Shown: positions 45,116-57,254 of the stretch, piece after piece
Position numbering within the stretch: position 1 is the stretch's first letter
How the letters are laid out: each line of letters starts with the position of its first letter
Assembly: GCA_019055375.1 (NCBI GenBank)
Contig: JAHQIW010000655.1
Location: 1 to 64,000 of the forward strand
From: Parelaphostrongylus tenuis
Lineage: Eukaryota; Nematoda; Chromadorea; Rhabditida; Metastrongylidae
Direction of reading: 5' to 3'
DNA: 64,000 nt
Notes under the pieces: generated by a model
The model's input: the letters and a program-made list of their open reading frames with translations, nothing else
The model's database searches: none
Told to the model about the DNA's origin: nothing
Translations under genes and position numbers: made by a program

Positions 45116-46311
45116 AATCGTCTTTGATGGCCTTCATGAAACTTACTCAACCAAACATGTGAGTCCTTTTCTTTCTGAGAAACAGGTTTTATCAATGCGA
45201 CTAGCAAAATGAGTTCGCAATATCGTTAGCTGTCTTCGGGTTTAGGATGCTTTTTATGTTTCTTCGTGTTCGTAGTTATGGTTTCTCAGCCATAGTTATA
45301 CAGATTAAACGAAGGACTTCGATTGGAATGTTACTCTCCACACCTCCATTTGTCTCAAAAAACACTCATAAGTCTGTTGCCGATTTTTTCGGGTGCTTTT
45401 TGCGTTGCTGGCCAAATCTGGCCTCAAAAATTTCGGGGAAAGCGACTCATTCAGAATTTTTTTTTGAACATGCGGAGTTAATGTAAAATTTTTGCAGTCA
45501 CTGATTGCAACTAATCATGTAGTCCGTGGCTGCTTCCTAGCGCTCTGTGAGTCATCAAGAGCTCCCAAGCACACCTCTGATATCGGTGGGATGTGTTGGA
45601 AACTTTATATCGTTCCCATTTCTTTGCTTCCATAGTCGATTTCGATTCAGAGAGTTTTTAATCTAAGCTCCAAACGTAGCTTGAGTTACTTTCTTTTGGC
45701 ATTCATCAAGTGAAACCCCGGTTACATTGGTAGGAGGAGAGCTTGAAAAACAACGATTGAGAGGAGTGTGTGTATGAGCGCGATCACGACAATAAAAAAA
45801 ATGAAAGTGAAACGTAAAAGAATTGTATGTCAAGAATTACTATTAGCAAAAGTGCTCTGAAGAAAGAGAGATGGTCCTATCTCTGTATATGTGTCTAGAT
45901 ACGCTATATGTGCTATTTCTTTATACGGTTGAAAGTTATTCTTTATACGTTTGAAAAAATGTTTGGTGGTACTGCGGAATTGACTGACCCAATTCTATAA
46001 GGTCGTTATAAAAACTTTTTCGTGCGGCCATAAAAACCATTTTGCATTGTAGCCCTCAGAACTAGCATGTTTACTTCTTGTATTTTTTGTATCGGTTACA
46101 AAAACTGCAGTTTGATTTTGTCTAAATCACCACCAGAGGTACGGTCTCCTTCAAGTACCCCTCAAACACTTAACACACTGTATTTCTATTCCTGATTGAC
46201 AGTCCTGCATGACAGTAGACTCTTTCGTTTGGCTACTCATTGTAACTCTATTTCTATATTTGTATTGTAATCTGGTGTAAATATTCATAATGCAGGTCTT
46301 TTGTGAAGGCT
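45116..46311. other. intergenic DNA
   Basis: A plus-strand frame of 79 codons at 45247-45486 begins with ATG but shows no domain. The rest is AT-rich without recognised features. Confidence 0.4.
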
Positions 46312-46329
46312 CCCCCCCCCCCCCCCCCC
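46312..46329. repeat. C18 homopolymer
   Basis: Eighteen consecutive C. The minus-strand G18 run could form a G-quadruplex. Exact length in an assembly is unreliable. Confidence 0.9.
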
Positions 46330-46889
46330 ACTGCAACTACTCAAACTTGTAGCCAGCAAAAAGTCGGCCTATGAGGACTATACCGTTCCTGTAAATGTTT
46401 ACTCATACACTCGCGTGATATATTTTGCCAGTGTAACCATAACGAAACCAAACACCAAAAAACGTTTGATGTCCTAATGAGGTCGAAACAAGCGCCGGGA
46501 TTGATAACTATTCGTCATCTCGTTTCCGTGATACATTTTTCTGAGTATGCTTGCGGGAGATTGACTGCCTTTTTCCGTTGTATGGACGGAATGATGGACT
46601 CATATGACATCACTTGACATGGCGGAGCGTAGGTGTCTTGTGTCGTCGTATTTGACCCGACATGCACTAATCCTACTTTTCTAGCCTTTCTTATACAACA
46701 AAAATGCGTTTACAATCTTCTCGATCACCCAGTTGATTGCTGATTTCTGATGAGTTCGTTCACCCAAAAATTCTTGTGGTTCATGTTTTGAAATTGCCCT
46801 TACTCTTTCTTTATAAGAAAATTACTAGTTTTTCAACTTAATACGAAAAACCTTTGCATTAGTGATAAGCAGCTCCTCTATTTCGGCGC
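46330..46889. other. intergenic DNA
   Basis: No recognised feature. Confidence 0.4.
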
Positions 46890-48395
46890 ATCGAAATGTG
46901 CGATATCAGTGAGCCGGAAACATTCGCGCATCCTTTTGCTCTCACCTGTATCACCTGTCGTCCCGCTGATCGTCAGACTGGACTCGAGCGGGTACCAGAA
47001 ACTCTTCCTGGTTGTCTTATCACGTGCAGAGTAGCCCAAGTGGGCCCTCCATGCTCTAGGAAAATAAGCCGAGCATCTCATATCTTTCTTCTAGTATTTT
47101 CCGTGTTGAAAAAATTTGCACCATCGTGTCGGTATGTTCTTCCTTGTAGAGCGCCTGAGGTCCCGAGGAATCCCCGGTTGGTAAGGGTTTTCTTGTCCAT
47201 CGGTTGGTCGGTCGAAAACGCCACCACGTGTCCGGCGCCTCTTACCTTATATTCGATATGTTGGGGAGTATGACGGCGTTCTCTGATCCTCGATCGTTGA
47301 CGTAGGATGCAACTTCGGATATTTTCTCGCATTTGCGAGATATGGGATCTAATTAGCATCCGACCTTTGACTGCGCGTTCGATAACGCCAAGTGATCTTT
47401 TATCCTGCTTACGTAGTGACCAGGTTTCTACTGCAAACGCTAGGGAACGAATAATCTTAGAGTCGAACAGGGTGGGCACGGAGTCAGATGTTCTTTGTCT
47501 CTCTTCACTACATCTTCGATGCTCTCAAACTCCCAAAGCCGCTTGTTTCCCTTCTGCTCAACTCTGGAACTGGGTCGCTCATCATGTTGATTTCACAACT
47601 AGATAGACGTAACTGGAGCATTGGAGATTGTCGTTTCGCTGAGCGTAAATGGAGCATTTAACACCCATCGTCACTCATGAACATTGTTTCGATAGATTCA
47701 GTTGAAGACTAATCTTTACACAGCTGTTATAGAAATCGGTTAAGATTTGGTCCGCTTGGCTGATGTTTGGTGTTATGAGAACGATGTCGTTAGCAAAGCG
47801 AAGATGGTTTAATTGTTGACGTCAATTTTCACTCCCATTTCGTCCCATTCTAATGTTCGCATGCCGTTTTGTTAGGGTGGCAGTGAATAGTTTTGGAAAA
47901 ATTGTATCGCCTTGTCGAACCCCTCCTCTTACGGTCAATGGTAGATTACTGTTGTAAAATGGAGTTATTTTGCTCGCAAAATCTTTATGCAAGCTCACAA
48001 AAGGATCATTCTGTATCCAGTAGGGACGAGTCCCAATGCATCCAGAGCTCCTCCATAAACTCTTCTCGTTTCCACTGACATCAAAGGCTTTCTTCAGGAT
48101 CGATAGAGAGTGAGACCAGAGGGATTGTATGTGCTCTCGTGCAAACTTCAATGTGTCTTGTGAATCGTGTGGAGTGTGATCTATGATACTAAAACTCTTT
48201 TTCGGAAACACTGAATGCGTGGGATTGTTTCGCATGGCTGTCCTTCGTCCAGTGTTTCTGTCAATCCTGTTTAGGATGACTCGAGTGAAGAGTTTCTAGA
48301 ACAACGGACAGTAAACAAACTGGGCGATAATTGCCTATGTCATGAAGGTTTCCCGTTTTGAACAACTATACGGTTTTGCTGATTTCCATCAAAAC
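46890..48395 (-). mobile_element. RTE non-LTR retrotransposon, 5'-truncated copy
   Basis: Minus strand. Order from 48395 downward: a nucleotide match to the plus copy around GACATAGGCAATTATCGCCC (reverse transcriptase NYRP region); LKKAFDVS (motif A region, about 48090); GVRQGDTIFPKLFTATL (motif B, about 47925-47875); RFANDIVLIT (motif C region, 47800-47771, with Asn where FADD has its first Asp); ETWSLRKQDKRSLGVIERAV (about 47425-47365); QMRE and LRQRSRIR; and a C-terminal tail whose reverse complement includes the LESLDDQR-like end at about 46960. Frames shift repeatedly and at least one stretch (about 47080-47280) has shifted frame inside the conserved C-terminal block. The endonuclease domain is absent. 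Together with 57255-58917 it forms an inverted pair about 9 kb apart. Confidence 0.85.
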
Positions 48396-48499
48396 CAATG
48401 GAAAACCAGCAATCCTTTCTATAGTGGGGAGAAGTGCGCTTGATGTTTCCGTCTTATGTCACTGAAAGAGCAGGAAAATGGCTTTTCCGTTAGACGGCT
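48396..48499. other. spacer
   Basis: Flank of the RTE copy. No target-site duplication recognised. Confidence 0.3.
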
Positions 48500-48790
48500 T
48501 GGGTTGAAGAAACTTTCTCTCCTTCATTGAACAAGAAAGTTTAGTAAAAGTGTTGGTGGTGATTCGAAAGTTTGAATTCCTGGCTGCTGCGCTACGTCCT
48601 CCTTTTTTTAATAACCCTCGTATGGCGTGTAGCATTCAAAATAAGATTGATTTATACACAAGCCGCTTCCACTACTACTACTTGGCTATAAGCACAACGA
48701 TCATTTCACGTGTATAGAAAATTTTGTGGATTCACAGTCATGAGTGTTATATAGAGTTTCTTCCGAAGCGGAGAGAAAAATTCTTATTTG
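48500..48790 (+). repeat. IR-1 family arm, long subtype
   Basis: AAAAGTGTTGGTGGTGATTC, GAAAGTTTGAATTCCTGG, then CTTGGCTATAAGCAC and GAAGCGGAGAGAAAAATTCT. It is collinear with 38317-38640 and 41310-41575 but more diverged. No opposing arm recognised nearby. Confidence 0.6.
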
Positions 48791-50131
48791 ATTATTACCC
48801 TTGTTTCAAGTGTTTTATTGAAACCACGCTCAAATTTCAAGAGATCTCTTCATAATTATTTAGCCGACATGTCATGTGGACTGATAAATGGGCTCTTGTA
48901 CAACTCAAAACACTTGCTTCGACCTTACAGTCTCGTCAGTCGAGCGGAACCCGTCGTCTTTTGATCTTTTCGTCCAACTCTCTCGGTAGCTCCTCATTTT
49001 TGTACCATTTACCAGACCACATGAAATATTGACCCAAACATTAATGAAAAGATTTACCCCTATTTGAATGAGAAAAATCGCACTTCACGTGTGAGGCCCC
49101 AGCGCATTTCGATCTATTGTAACGCGAAAGCATGAAAGGACGATTCCTCCATATCATCGACTGTTTTGAAAACCTCGCAATAAGCAATCAAAATAATTTC
49201 AAAAAAGAATGTTCAAAGCCTATACTAGGTTACTACGCAAGGGTCGTAAACAGGCGTTCTTGAGGTGTCGCCCTCCTCGTCCAGTGACCAGGCGCCTCTA
49301 ATCAGCCCTGCACTGTAAGAACGAACCCTTGTAAAATCTCGACCATTTACTCAAACGTAGTCCAATCGTAAGGCGCTCATTTCCTGACTCCAAAACTATC
49401 TTTATGAGCTCAGTGCCATTTTTGCTGCCCTCAAGCATATTACGCTTGTGTTGACAACACTCAAATCAGCTCGGCAATGATAAGTGTGGAGGCATCAAAG
49501 GGCTAAGCAAATGAGTTTTTATATCAACCTCTCGCGAACTTATTTTGTGAATAATTATTCGGAATAACCTGTCCAAATAACTACTCATCACAGACTCGCT
49601 CAAGAATAGTTTTTTTCTATATATTGAGCGCAGTTTAAAACGTTCTCTAGGCGAAGGGATTGAAACACATGGAAGAAAGCCAGTGCATGAAATAAGCAAG
49701 CGGAAAAAATGATCACCGCCTTATGTTGACCGGATTGGGATGCTCGTGTAACTGTGGAAGTGTGGGGCGTACGTTACGTTGACGGATTTCACACTGAGTG
49801 AATGCCTTATTCGCATGAACAGTTTGATAAAGCTTGAATACAGAATCAGTGACACTATGAGAGGTTAATAACCTACATGCATCGATTGTGAATTCCTATT
49901 ATGTCATTCTACAAGTTTTGGCACTTAGCAATGAACACCAAGTTTCAGTCGAAAATACTAGGTTGAAGAAAAATTTCTTGATACCTACGAAAATTTGAAA
50001 GTTTGTTCCACAACATATCGATTATTGTTAATTCACTGAAATACCTCAGAAGTATTTCTAGAATATTCCTCATTCAGTAGAGTAAATCTCTGTGATTTCA
50101 AGAGTGCACTTTTTTTTACGCTGAGATCCAT
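48791..50131. other. intergenic DNA
   Basis: No gene recognised. A minus-strand 77-codon frame (49466-49699) is unremarkable. Confidence 0.4.
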
Positions 50132-50554
50132 TCACTGCACTGCAACAAGGAAAATAAGGCTGGGTATCCAAGCACCCGCGAATTGGCAGTCGGCTAGGTG
50201 TGTGGAATGGTTGCGTACCAATTGCGCAGCCTGATTACCATATGCTACGTGTGTTTTTATTTCGCATTCAAAATTTTTCTGTGATCTGGCAGATCTTATA
50301 GATAATACTGCTCCAATGCACCGAGCTTTCTTTTGAGTAATCATTTGCTTTTCAGATTCAGGGATTTCTTTACGGGTAAAGCTTTTTTCATGAGCACTGA
50401 CAACCACTAGATAGGAGAATCTAACAATTTCAACGCGCTTGTGCTTCAATTTGATATGAGTGCTGCAACGATTTTTTGGACCTACACCTGGCAAATGCAG
50501 TGCTCTGAGCATCAAGAGGTCCATAGAAAGACCAAAATCTGGTGTCTGGATCAC
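50132..50554 (-). other. unrecognised 140-codon open frame
   Basis: The longest single open frame outside the satellite and the RTE copies. It opens on GTG; the first ATG is at codon 11, leaving about 130 codons. The product has no signal peptide and no clear membrane segment, several Cys and His residues scattered without a finger pattern, and a basic middle part. I recognise no family. It could be a single-exon gene, a large exon, or part of a decayed transposon protein. A donor-like CCAG-GTGTAG lies inside it. Confidence 0.3.
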
Positions 50555-52232
50555 AGCATTTTACTGTCAACGACGGCGCTGGTACTTGCTAAAGGCCTAG
50601 TGAATCATCCTATGAATAGTTAATTTCAAATGTTTTCTTAAGATCACGCTCAAATTCCGTCCTATAATCGCTGTCCGCTGAGGTCATTACCTTCGTCAGA
50701 TGTATCATCTTTTTCGAAATAATCCTCGCTAGAAATAGTTAGCTCTTTATCGGTGTGAATTGACATACCAGTTTATTCAACAATCAAATATTTAATACAG
50801 ATTTGATATCACTGTGAGTTGAACTCTACAGAGAAAGCACAATAAAGCATCGAGTAGCTATTGAAGCAATACATACACTGATGACGAGAAAGGTATTGTT
50901 TCAAAGGACAAAACGGCAAATGATAGCAGTACACAAAGTAACAATGGAAAGAGATGTAATAGTTAATGGTTGCGGTGTTGACAGTGATAGTGATATGAGG
51001 CGCAAAGGGCAATCACATATATGGCGATTTTGAACTCTCGCGCATCAACCTGTTCACAGCTGATGTGTACGATCTAACACAGCTTCATTCCTGGCGGAAA
51101 ATGAAACAAACGTGAAGCATTTCTACCTCTGCCTCATATTTTTTCGAGCTGAAACTGATGGTAACGGTTGGTCCGTCCTACCTCCGCTGGCATTGACAAA
51201 GGACATTCAAAAAAGCTAAAGATCTATTCACATCTGCTATTTGTGGAGCTAACTCATAGCTCGCCTAACTTCACAGACCGATAAAAATCAACCTATTATC
51301 ATCATCTTCACTGAAATGACGTGTGATATCGTGTTTATTATCTCTCGCCCTCTCTATCACATACATATCCGCTTATCAGCATAAATCACTAGTGGGATTC
51401 ACTTTTACGATGCGCGTCTAAGGAGGAGTGTTCGCCAAATGTACGTTATCACATTGATTAAATTATCTCGTTAAAACTCTCTTACAAAAGTATCTGTATT
51501 TGACGTTTAATTGTACTAGAATCAGGTCGATGATATTGAGTAAAAGTGTACGGAGTACTAATAAAAATCTAAAGTCTTTTCAGCCTTCACCACACCGCAA
51601 TCGCTTCAGGAAAAGACACAAACTCGGATGTCAGCCTATTAATGTGAGTTTATTAGAATATATATGGACTGTAGTTCAAACTTTAGTTGTGATTATGCAT
51701 TGAAGATTCACATGGAAATTTTCCTTATGAGACTCGTGAACTGACTGAAGTGCCCCCTCTCGATTGCACGAGATAACACCTTCGAGTAAATAGATTGCCT
51801 CAGCGTACAACAGATAGTGAGCTGTCTATGTGCCCTCTCCTTTTAAGAATCGTTGTAAAAAGTTATTCAGCGGACTCAATTCCAAATTGTTAGAGAACGC
51901 CGGATCCTGAACAAGGTGTCATGAGCTGCTCGACTTCATCAGACCGGTTGCCTTTGTTTTAGGGATCGTTCGGCCATCCCTATTAGAATATCATATTTTG
52001 GCTCCTCTCTATATCAAGGAATGATAACCTTTTTGAGGTTTTCATTTTTCATTGTTTTTCATACAAACATGACCACAATGTAACGAGTACTCCATGTTTC
52101 TAAGGAATGATTCTAAAACACGGAAATGACGCGTAGAATAAATACCATAGACTACAGTCAAATTCAAATAATTTTCCTTAAGGACTAGCGCTGATAGGCA
52201 GGCGGCGTCGCGCCGTATCTTGCGCGACACTC
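50555..52232. other. intergenic DNA
   Basis: No gene recognised. The right end becomes GC-rich (GGCGGCGTCGCGCCGTATCT at about 52200), a motif partly repeated at about 56290. Confidence 0.4.
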
Positions 52233-52266
52233 GGGGGGGGGGGGGGGGGGGGTCGGGAAGGGGGGG
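52233..52266. repeat. G20 homopolymer plus second G run
   Basis: Twenty consecutive G (52233-52252), then TCGGGAA and seven more G (52260-52266). This is enough G tracts for a quadruplex on the plus strand. Confidence 0.9.
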
Positions 52267-52454
52267 CTGGACATTTACGCCTCTGTGTCGGAATGCTTCC
52301 TGCGTCTCCGTGGCCACTGAGCGCCTTCATCTCTCATAGCTGAGGCGTCTCGGGTACCGTAGCCGATTGAGACCAAGGGAAAACCGAGATTTAGGATATA
52401 GTAGGTCCTGGGTATTGGGCAACCAGTTCCTGCAGGCCTTCCAGGGCAGTGAGC

Positions 52455-52640
52455 TAAGATGACCATAATCGTTATCACTACCACAAATCATATATCATTG
52501 TCACTGCCATTATCATTATTAGTCAGGCATCGCTATCATCATTCATTACCATCGTCATTATCGTTATCTTAATAATCATTTAGTCACGATCATTATTGCC
52601 ATCGTTATCACAATCATTATCGTTATCACCTAGCAATGCA
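52455..52640. repeat. imperfect ATC/ATT trinucleotide tract
   Basis: About 185 bp built from ATCATT, ATCGTT, ACCATC and similar triplets with many interruptions; an old microsatellite. Confidence 0.8.
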
Positions 52641-52943
52641 GTTTTTATCGTTGAAAACCTTAGAAATGTAGATGGAATATGGAAGATCTAGGTGTTCTTT
52701 CCAACTAGGATTATCTATGTGGAAGGTTTTTCTATGAAATTCCATCATTTAGTGGTGATAAAACTCCCTCAGAAATTGGGTTCGTCTCCTTGCATTCATC
52801 ATGCGTCCTTGTCTGTCTCCCCATGAGAAGTGCCTCCTTTCTCACGTGGCAAGTCGCCGCCATTACAGTTACAGAGGATATTTGACGTCGCGCAGTGTTG
52901 AGACGAACCGTCCCGTGTTGTACTCAAAAAATTATTATCGACA
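52641..52943. other. intergenic DNA
   Basis: No recognised feature. Confidence 0.35.
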
Positions 52944-53210
52944 ATGAGTGACCGCCACGGTTGCAAACCCGAAACGAATGAAAATGATTCAATAATACAA
53001 CCACTAAGTGCGAGCACAACTTTTGGAGAAAGATCATCTAAATCTTATAATTTTCTGACAAATAACAACCAACTCTCTTCAAGTTTCACATTACTGATTC
53101 ACTCAGCTACTGTCGAACCGAGTTTTGTCTTCACTGAATCAATGCCCACAGTCGTTTGTTCTCGTTGTGGTCTTCGTCTTCATCGTTCGACTGAGTTGAA
53201 ATCTTCGTGA
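52944..53210 (+). CDS. candidate exon or small gene, 88 codons
   Basis: Starts with a true ATG (ACAATGAGTGAC) and stays open for 88 codons. The product is polar, Ser-, Thr- and Asn-rich, and ends with a CxxC pair (MPTVVCSRCGLRLHRSTEL), which could be half of a zinc-binding site. The stop overlaps a donor-like sequence, TTC-GTGAGC (GT at 53206-53207), so the frame could continue through splicing. No domain is certain. It is the best plus-strand candidate for real coding sequence in the right half, but unsupported by a recognisable homolog. Confidence 0.35.
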   Translation: MSDRHGCKPETNENDSIIQPLSASTTFGERSSKSYNFLTNNNQLSSSFTLLIHSATVEPSFVFTESMPTVVCSRCGLRLHRSTELKSS

Positions 53211-53589
53211 GCACCCGCTCAAATGGTGTCTGAATATAGGACGGTTGTTGGTGACAATGTTCTCCATTGATATCATGTGTTTTCACTGGATAATCCAGCC
53301 CCTACAATGTCAGTCTAATTATTCGCAGGAGGAGAGAGCTATACATTAAATTCTAAACCGACTTTCCAGAATAGAACCTAAGGCCGTCCGCTATTGAGGT
53401 TTCCTAATAGAACGGTGCCTATCGAAGAGTCTAGTCAATCGACAATGGGCGAAAGCACAACGAGGACGGATGTTTGTGGATAAATGACCCGCCACACAGC
53501 TCTGAAAAAAGGCGAAACGCATCTAAACATTACTTGAGTTTCATCATTACAAAGTATTACCTGAATCGCCAATCGTGCTGTTGTTGCTC
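53211..53589. other. intergenic DNA or possible intron
   Basis: No recognised feature. If the preceding frame is spliced, this would hold its first intron, but I see no compelling acceptor. Confidence 0.3.
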
Positions 53590-53700
53590 AGGTGATTCGA
53601 GCTAACTACAGCGTTCGAGACTGACCAGTGTGGGCGCCTGTACAGCACTAGATCTAACAGATCAAAATGTATTATATTCTTATCAGATTGTACCCTTCTG
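53590..53700 (+). repeat. dispersed repeat pair, copy 1
   Basis: GTGGGCGCCTGTACAGCACT, AGATCTAACAGATCAAAATG and TTCTTATCAG match 55567-55625 (ATAGGCGCCTATATAGCATT, AGACCTATCGGCTCAAAATA, GTTTATCAG) at about 75% by eye. Confidence 0.6.
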
Positions 53701-53871
53701 ATATGGTCTATAAAAGCACTTTCTTTGAATCCATGCATGACGAGATCTGCGAGCGCGGTGTTGATTTGTTGCCTAGAATGAGACAGAAATGTGTTCAGGC
53801 TTATGACACAAACTTTAAACTGTGCTGCTTAACATCTTTAGGTTTTTTTTTGAATTTAAGTTAGTTTTAGG
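53701..53871. other. spacer
   Basis: Continuation of a short frame with no domain. Confidence 0.3.
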
Positions 53872-54070
53872 GGTGATTGAATGCATATCTAGCTATTAAT
53901 GGCTAGCCGTTCCCTAACGATGTATTTCTTTAGAGGTGTTATCATACCAGACAAGTCTGGTACCATCCTGCTGAACACGGACAATTGGAAGGCCTGATGA
54001 ACCTTGGGCAGGTGACCGGACTATCAGTCTCCTATGTTGCCGCTTCTCTAACGACTGCTACGCGAATAAT
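53872..54070 (-). mobile_element. tRNA-derived SINE (SINE-1), copy 3
   Basis: Minus strand: GTAGCAGTCGTTAGAGAAGC (decayed A-box region), CAAGGTTCATCAGGCC at the B-box position, then GGTACCAGACTTGTCTGGTA and the end GCTAGATATGCATTCAA. It is more diverged at the head than copies 1 and 2. Confidence 0.65.
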
Positions 54071-55529
54071 TGTCGAAATAGCTAATATTCGGGCGAAGAC
54101 ATCTTAGAAATTACAACGAAGAAAACTATAGAAATTCTGCGCTTATCTCCATCAATTTCGACTAAAGTCGGTGAATTTGCTGAAGGATGTCAGCGGATAC
54201 CAGATACTCTGCAGTGAAGCTGGCGACGAACAATGTCAACAGCGACGTAGTCTTTGTGTATTTGTGCATATGTGTATATATGTGTGTATATGAGACAAGC
54301 TGAATTTCTTTTATTCAACTGTATCCCCTTCACCAGCCTCAAAAGATGTAAACATCAAAGTACAATTATGGCATGATGTGAAGATAATGAATTGTACAGG
54401 ATTGTATCATAAACTTTTTATAACCTCGTGTTCCTCATCAAGAGAACAGTATTACAGAGATAATCCCGTCAAAGGAGGTGTCGTCTTTATCCCACGAAAG
54501 TCTCATTAACAAAATTACTAAGTGATTACTAATACCGCAGTAAAAACAAGAAGCACCAATTGTTGATTATAAGAAGTACTAAAGTAAATTCAAATTGTTG
54601 TTCGCTAATGTTGATTTTATAAGTTCTAGATTGATGATTAAATATTTTAAGCATAAATTCTATAACATCTGCGAGGTGAATAAAAAATTTGTTCGAAGAG
54701 AACGCATTTTTCCCAAGTACTACCTAAATTGATGAACGCAAATTCTATCAAGTCATATTACGTCTGCGTCCTAGAACGGCGCCATATATGGTTTAGAAAT
54801 CGTACATTGTAAATAATGTGTCTTTGAGTTACACTTCACAACATTTTTGAAATAACGTAAGATTGTCGGAAATGTGTTGCTGTCGAGCTGGTGTGCCATT
54901 GCTATTGCAAAACAAGTTCTATACTCATATATGTGAAAGTTTTCCAACGAAAAACAGCTATGCGCAAATGTCTCCCAATAATTATCTGTTTTTCGCTTTG
55001 ATACAGTTTGTTTTAGCTAGAAATTTTTGCCGTTAAATGACAAAAAAATCCGTTGTGAAGGTGAAACAACGGACTCCGAAATGCAGTGTAAAACTCTTTA
55101 TACTGGTGGAACTAAGTATGAAGAGTTTTCCGGAAACTAAGCTTAGTAATAGGAATTTTTTATTTCTCAAGCAATCAAATGAATACTGACAGTCTGGTGA
55201 TGAACTCTGTTGCGTAAAAAGACAAGGAAGTACAAGCACTTCGACAGAAGTAAAACGCATTCTATAAAATTCGTCATACTGAAAAGAAGAACTTAGAGAA
55301 ATTGGGCGTTTTTTTTTAAAAAAAAAAACGCAAAGGAGAGTGTCATAATTTATTATAATAAATTTCTCCAAAGTCGAAAACTTTATTATATAATATTGTA
55401 AGAAGCCTCTATGAATATAAAACAACGTACTTCCGAGGTAAGACAAATGTTTCTCTCGTCAGTAGAACGAAGAGAAGATATCCTATCAATTCCTTTAGAG
55501 GATTATTCACCTCAAGGGAACGACGAAAC
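54071..55529. other. intergenic DNA
   Basis: AT-rich. The 137-codon minus-strand frame at 55033-55446 is Phe-, Ser- and Leu-rich because the DNA is T-rich. It runs through an A/T homopolymer at 55310-55330 and overlaps sequence resembling IR-1 arms. I do not regard it as a gene. Confidence 0.4.
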
Positions 55530-55630
55530 CGAGGGAGGGTGCTACTGATGAGTCCCAATAGGACGAAATAGGCGCCTATATAGCATTAGACCTATCGGCT
55601 CAAAATATGTCATATGTTTATCAGAAAAGA
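55530..55630 (+). repeat. dispersed repeat pair, copy 2
   Basis: See 53590-53700; same orientation, about 1.9 kb away. Confidence 0.6.
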
Positions 55631-56060
55631 AGATAGTCTTCCGGAAACCAAGCTCAATATTGAACCCATAGCTCTTGAGCTATCGAATGCCAATAAAAAA
55701 CACAGGGAAAATGAGAAAATTATGTTATGTAGCAAGTAGAAATATGTTCTCTAAAAAGTTTGTGGTTTTTTCGTTGAAACATAGGTAAATCTTGACATGT
55801 GAACCTCCTTTGAGCTAAAAACCAATCTAGAAGTCTTTTCCGTAATATTACATTATTTAATTGTGATAAACGTCACCTAGGATCTAAGTTCATGGTAAAT
55901 TTCCTTAGTTGCATTGGGGCGCGCGCTAATAAAAACTGCCTTTTGTGCGCGGCGCACGGTTGCGACAAACCCGCGGTTCGTTTTTGTGCCAGTCGTAGCA
56001 AAGAGGCATTACCGTGTTATAATATACTAGCTTCTTTTCTGCTTGTAGCACAGAATTAGA
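55631..56060. other. intergenic DNA
   Basis: Includes a short CpG-rich patch (about 55918-55980: GCGCGCGCTAATAAAAACTG, TGTGCGCGGCGCACGG). No feature recognised. Confidence 0.35.
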
Positions 56061-56240
56061 AATCAGTTCCACTCGTTGGACAAGGAATTTCATAAGTGTT
56101 AGTAATCATTAGAAAGTTCAAATCTCTGGTTATCGCAGTACGTGGCCGTTTTTCGAAAAGACAATTTTAAAACGCTGCTGAGAAGAGGTTTTACATTGGT
56201 TTCACAGTTCAAATATTACTTCGCTGGAAGCATTAAAAGC
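56061..56240 (+). repeat. IR-1 family arm
   Basis: TTCCACTCGTTGGACAAGGA, TTTCATAAGTGTTAGTAATC, ATTAGAAAGTTCAAATCTCT, GGTTATCGCAGTACGTGGCC, then AATTTTAAAACGCTGCTGAG. This is a plain match to the arm consensus. No opposing arm found. Confidence 0.65.
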
Positions 56241-56889
56241 ATATCGCGCCTACAGATGGTGCCTGCCCACCTAGCCCTCGGACGCGGCGCACGAGACGCG
56301 ACGTCGCGCGGTATCTCTGTGCAACGTTTCGTACCACGTGGTTCCTAAAGGATTAGTTTTGCACCAACCACAACTACTTCTTCAATCACCTGACAATGTT
56401 TTCTTTGTTCCTACAGCGCACTATGGCAGGGCGTTCGAGAAAGTAAGTTTTAGTGACAGAATCGTCGTTTTTCACGCTATCGAGTAGATTGAAAAAGTTC
56501 AGCGTAAAAAGCTCTGTTCGTAGAGAAACAGGCCCTATTGGAAGCGTGAGAACGGAACTGTTACACTTCGTTGCCAACGAAACCACTCACCTTTCACGCT
56601 GCTGCAGCGAATGGTGGATGTCAAATCCATGAGCCTTCATTTCTCTCAAACTCTTGATAAGCGGCGTTAGGCAGCGGCGGTTCCTCGTTCTATCCTAGTT
56701 CCTTTTGCCATTCTTGGATTTTTTCAGCCTCTTAGAATTCCCAGAATCGATTAACGATCACCCGTAGATGATCACGAGGCACGCTGGATTTCAGGCAAAT
56801 ATCCAGTAAATTCTACCGTCAATAGCCTGTGTTCTGCTCGCTCATCGAGGAAAAAACGCTGATTCCTTGATCTTTTGGGGCTGTATCTT
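56241..56889. other. intergenic DNA
   Basis: Begins with a CpG-rich patch (56280-56320). No gene recognised. Confidence 0.35.
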
Positions 56890-57190
56890 CTAGTGGCACA
56901 CCCCTTTTTCTTCTTCATTTTTCTCTTCTTTTTGATCTTCCTTTTCTTTTTCTTTTTCCTTTTCCTTCTCTTCATCTTGCTCCTTGTTCTTATTACTTTT
57001 GATATTCGTTTTCACTTTTATTTTTTTTCCCTTTTTCCTTTTTCTTTTTCTTTTCTTTTTTCTAATTCCCTTTTTCTTCCTTCTTTTTATTCTTCCTTTT
57101 TTCTTTTTTTCTTTTTTGTTTTATTTCTTTTCTTCCGTTATTATTCTATTCGTTCATTTCATCACTTCTTATATGATTCTGTTTTTACGA
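56890..57190 (+). repeat. 300-bp polypyrimidine (CTT/T-rich) tract
   Basis: Almost all T and C on the plus strand, in irregular CTT, CTTTT and CCTTTT units with scattered purines. It gives rise to artificial Phe/Leu-rich (plus) and Lys/Arg-rich (minus) frames. Long mirror-like pyrimidine tracts can form triplex DNA. It directly precedes the truncated 5' end of the RTE copy. Confidence 0.9.
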
Positions 57191-57254
57191 TATTTTCTAA
57201 AATATTATAGAGAAAATTTTGTTGCTGTTTTTGGCATTTCGATTCGATTCGAGA

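Noticed and set aside
46896..47606. Plus-strand frames of 99-125 codons
   Set aside because: Antisense shadows of the minus-strand RTE copy.
55033..55446. 137-codon minus-strand frame
   Set aside because: Low-complexity T-rich DNA with a homopolymer in the middle; no domain.
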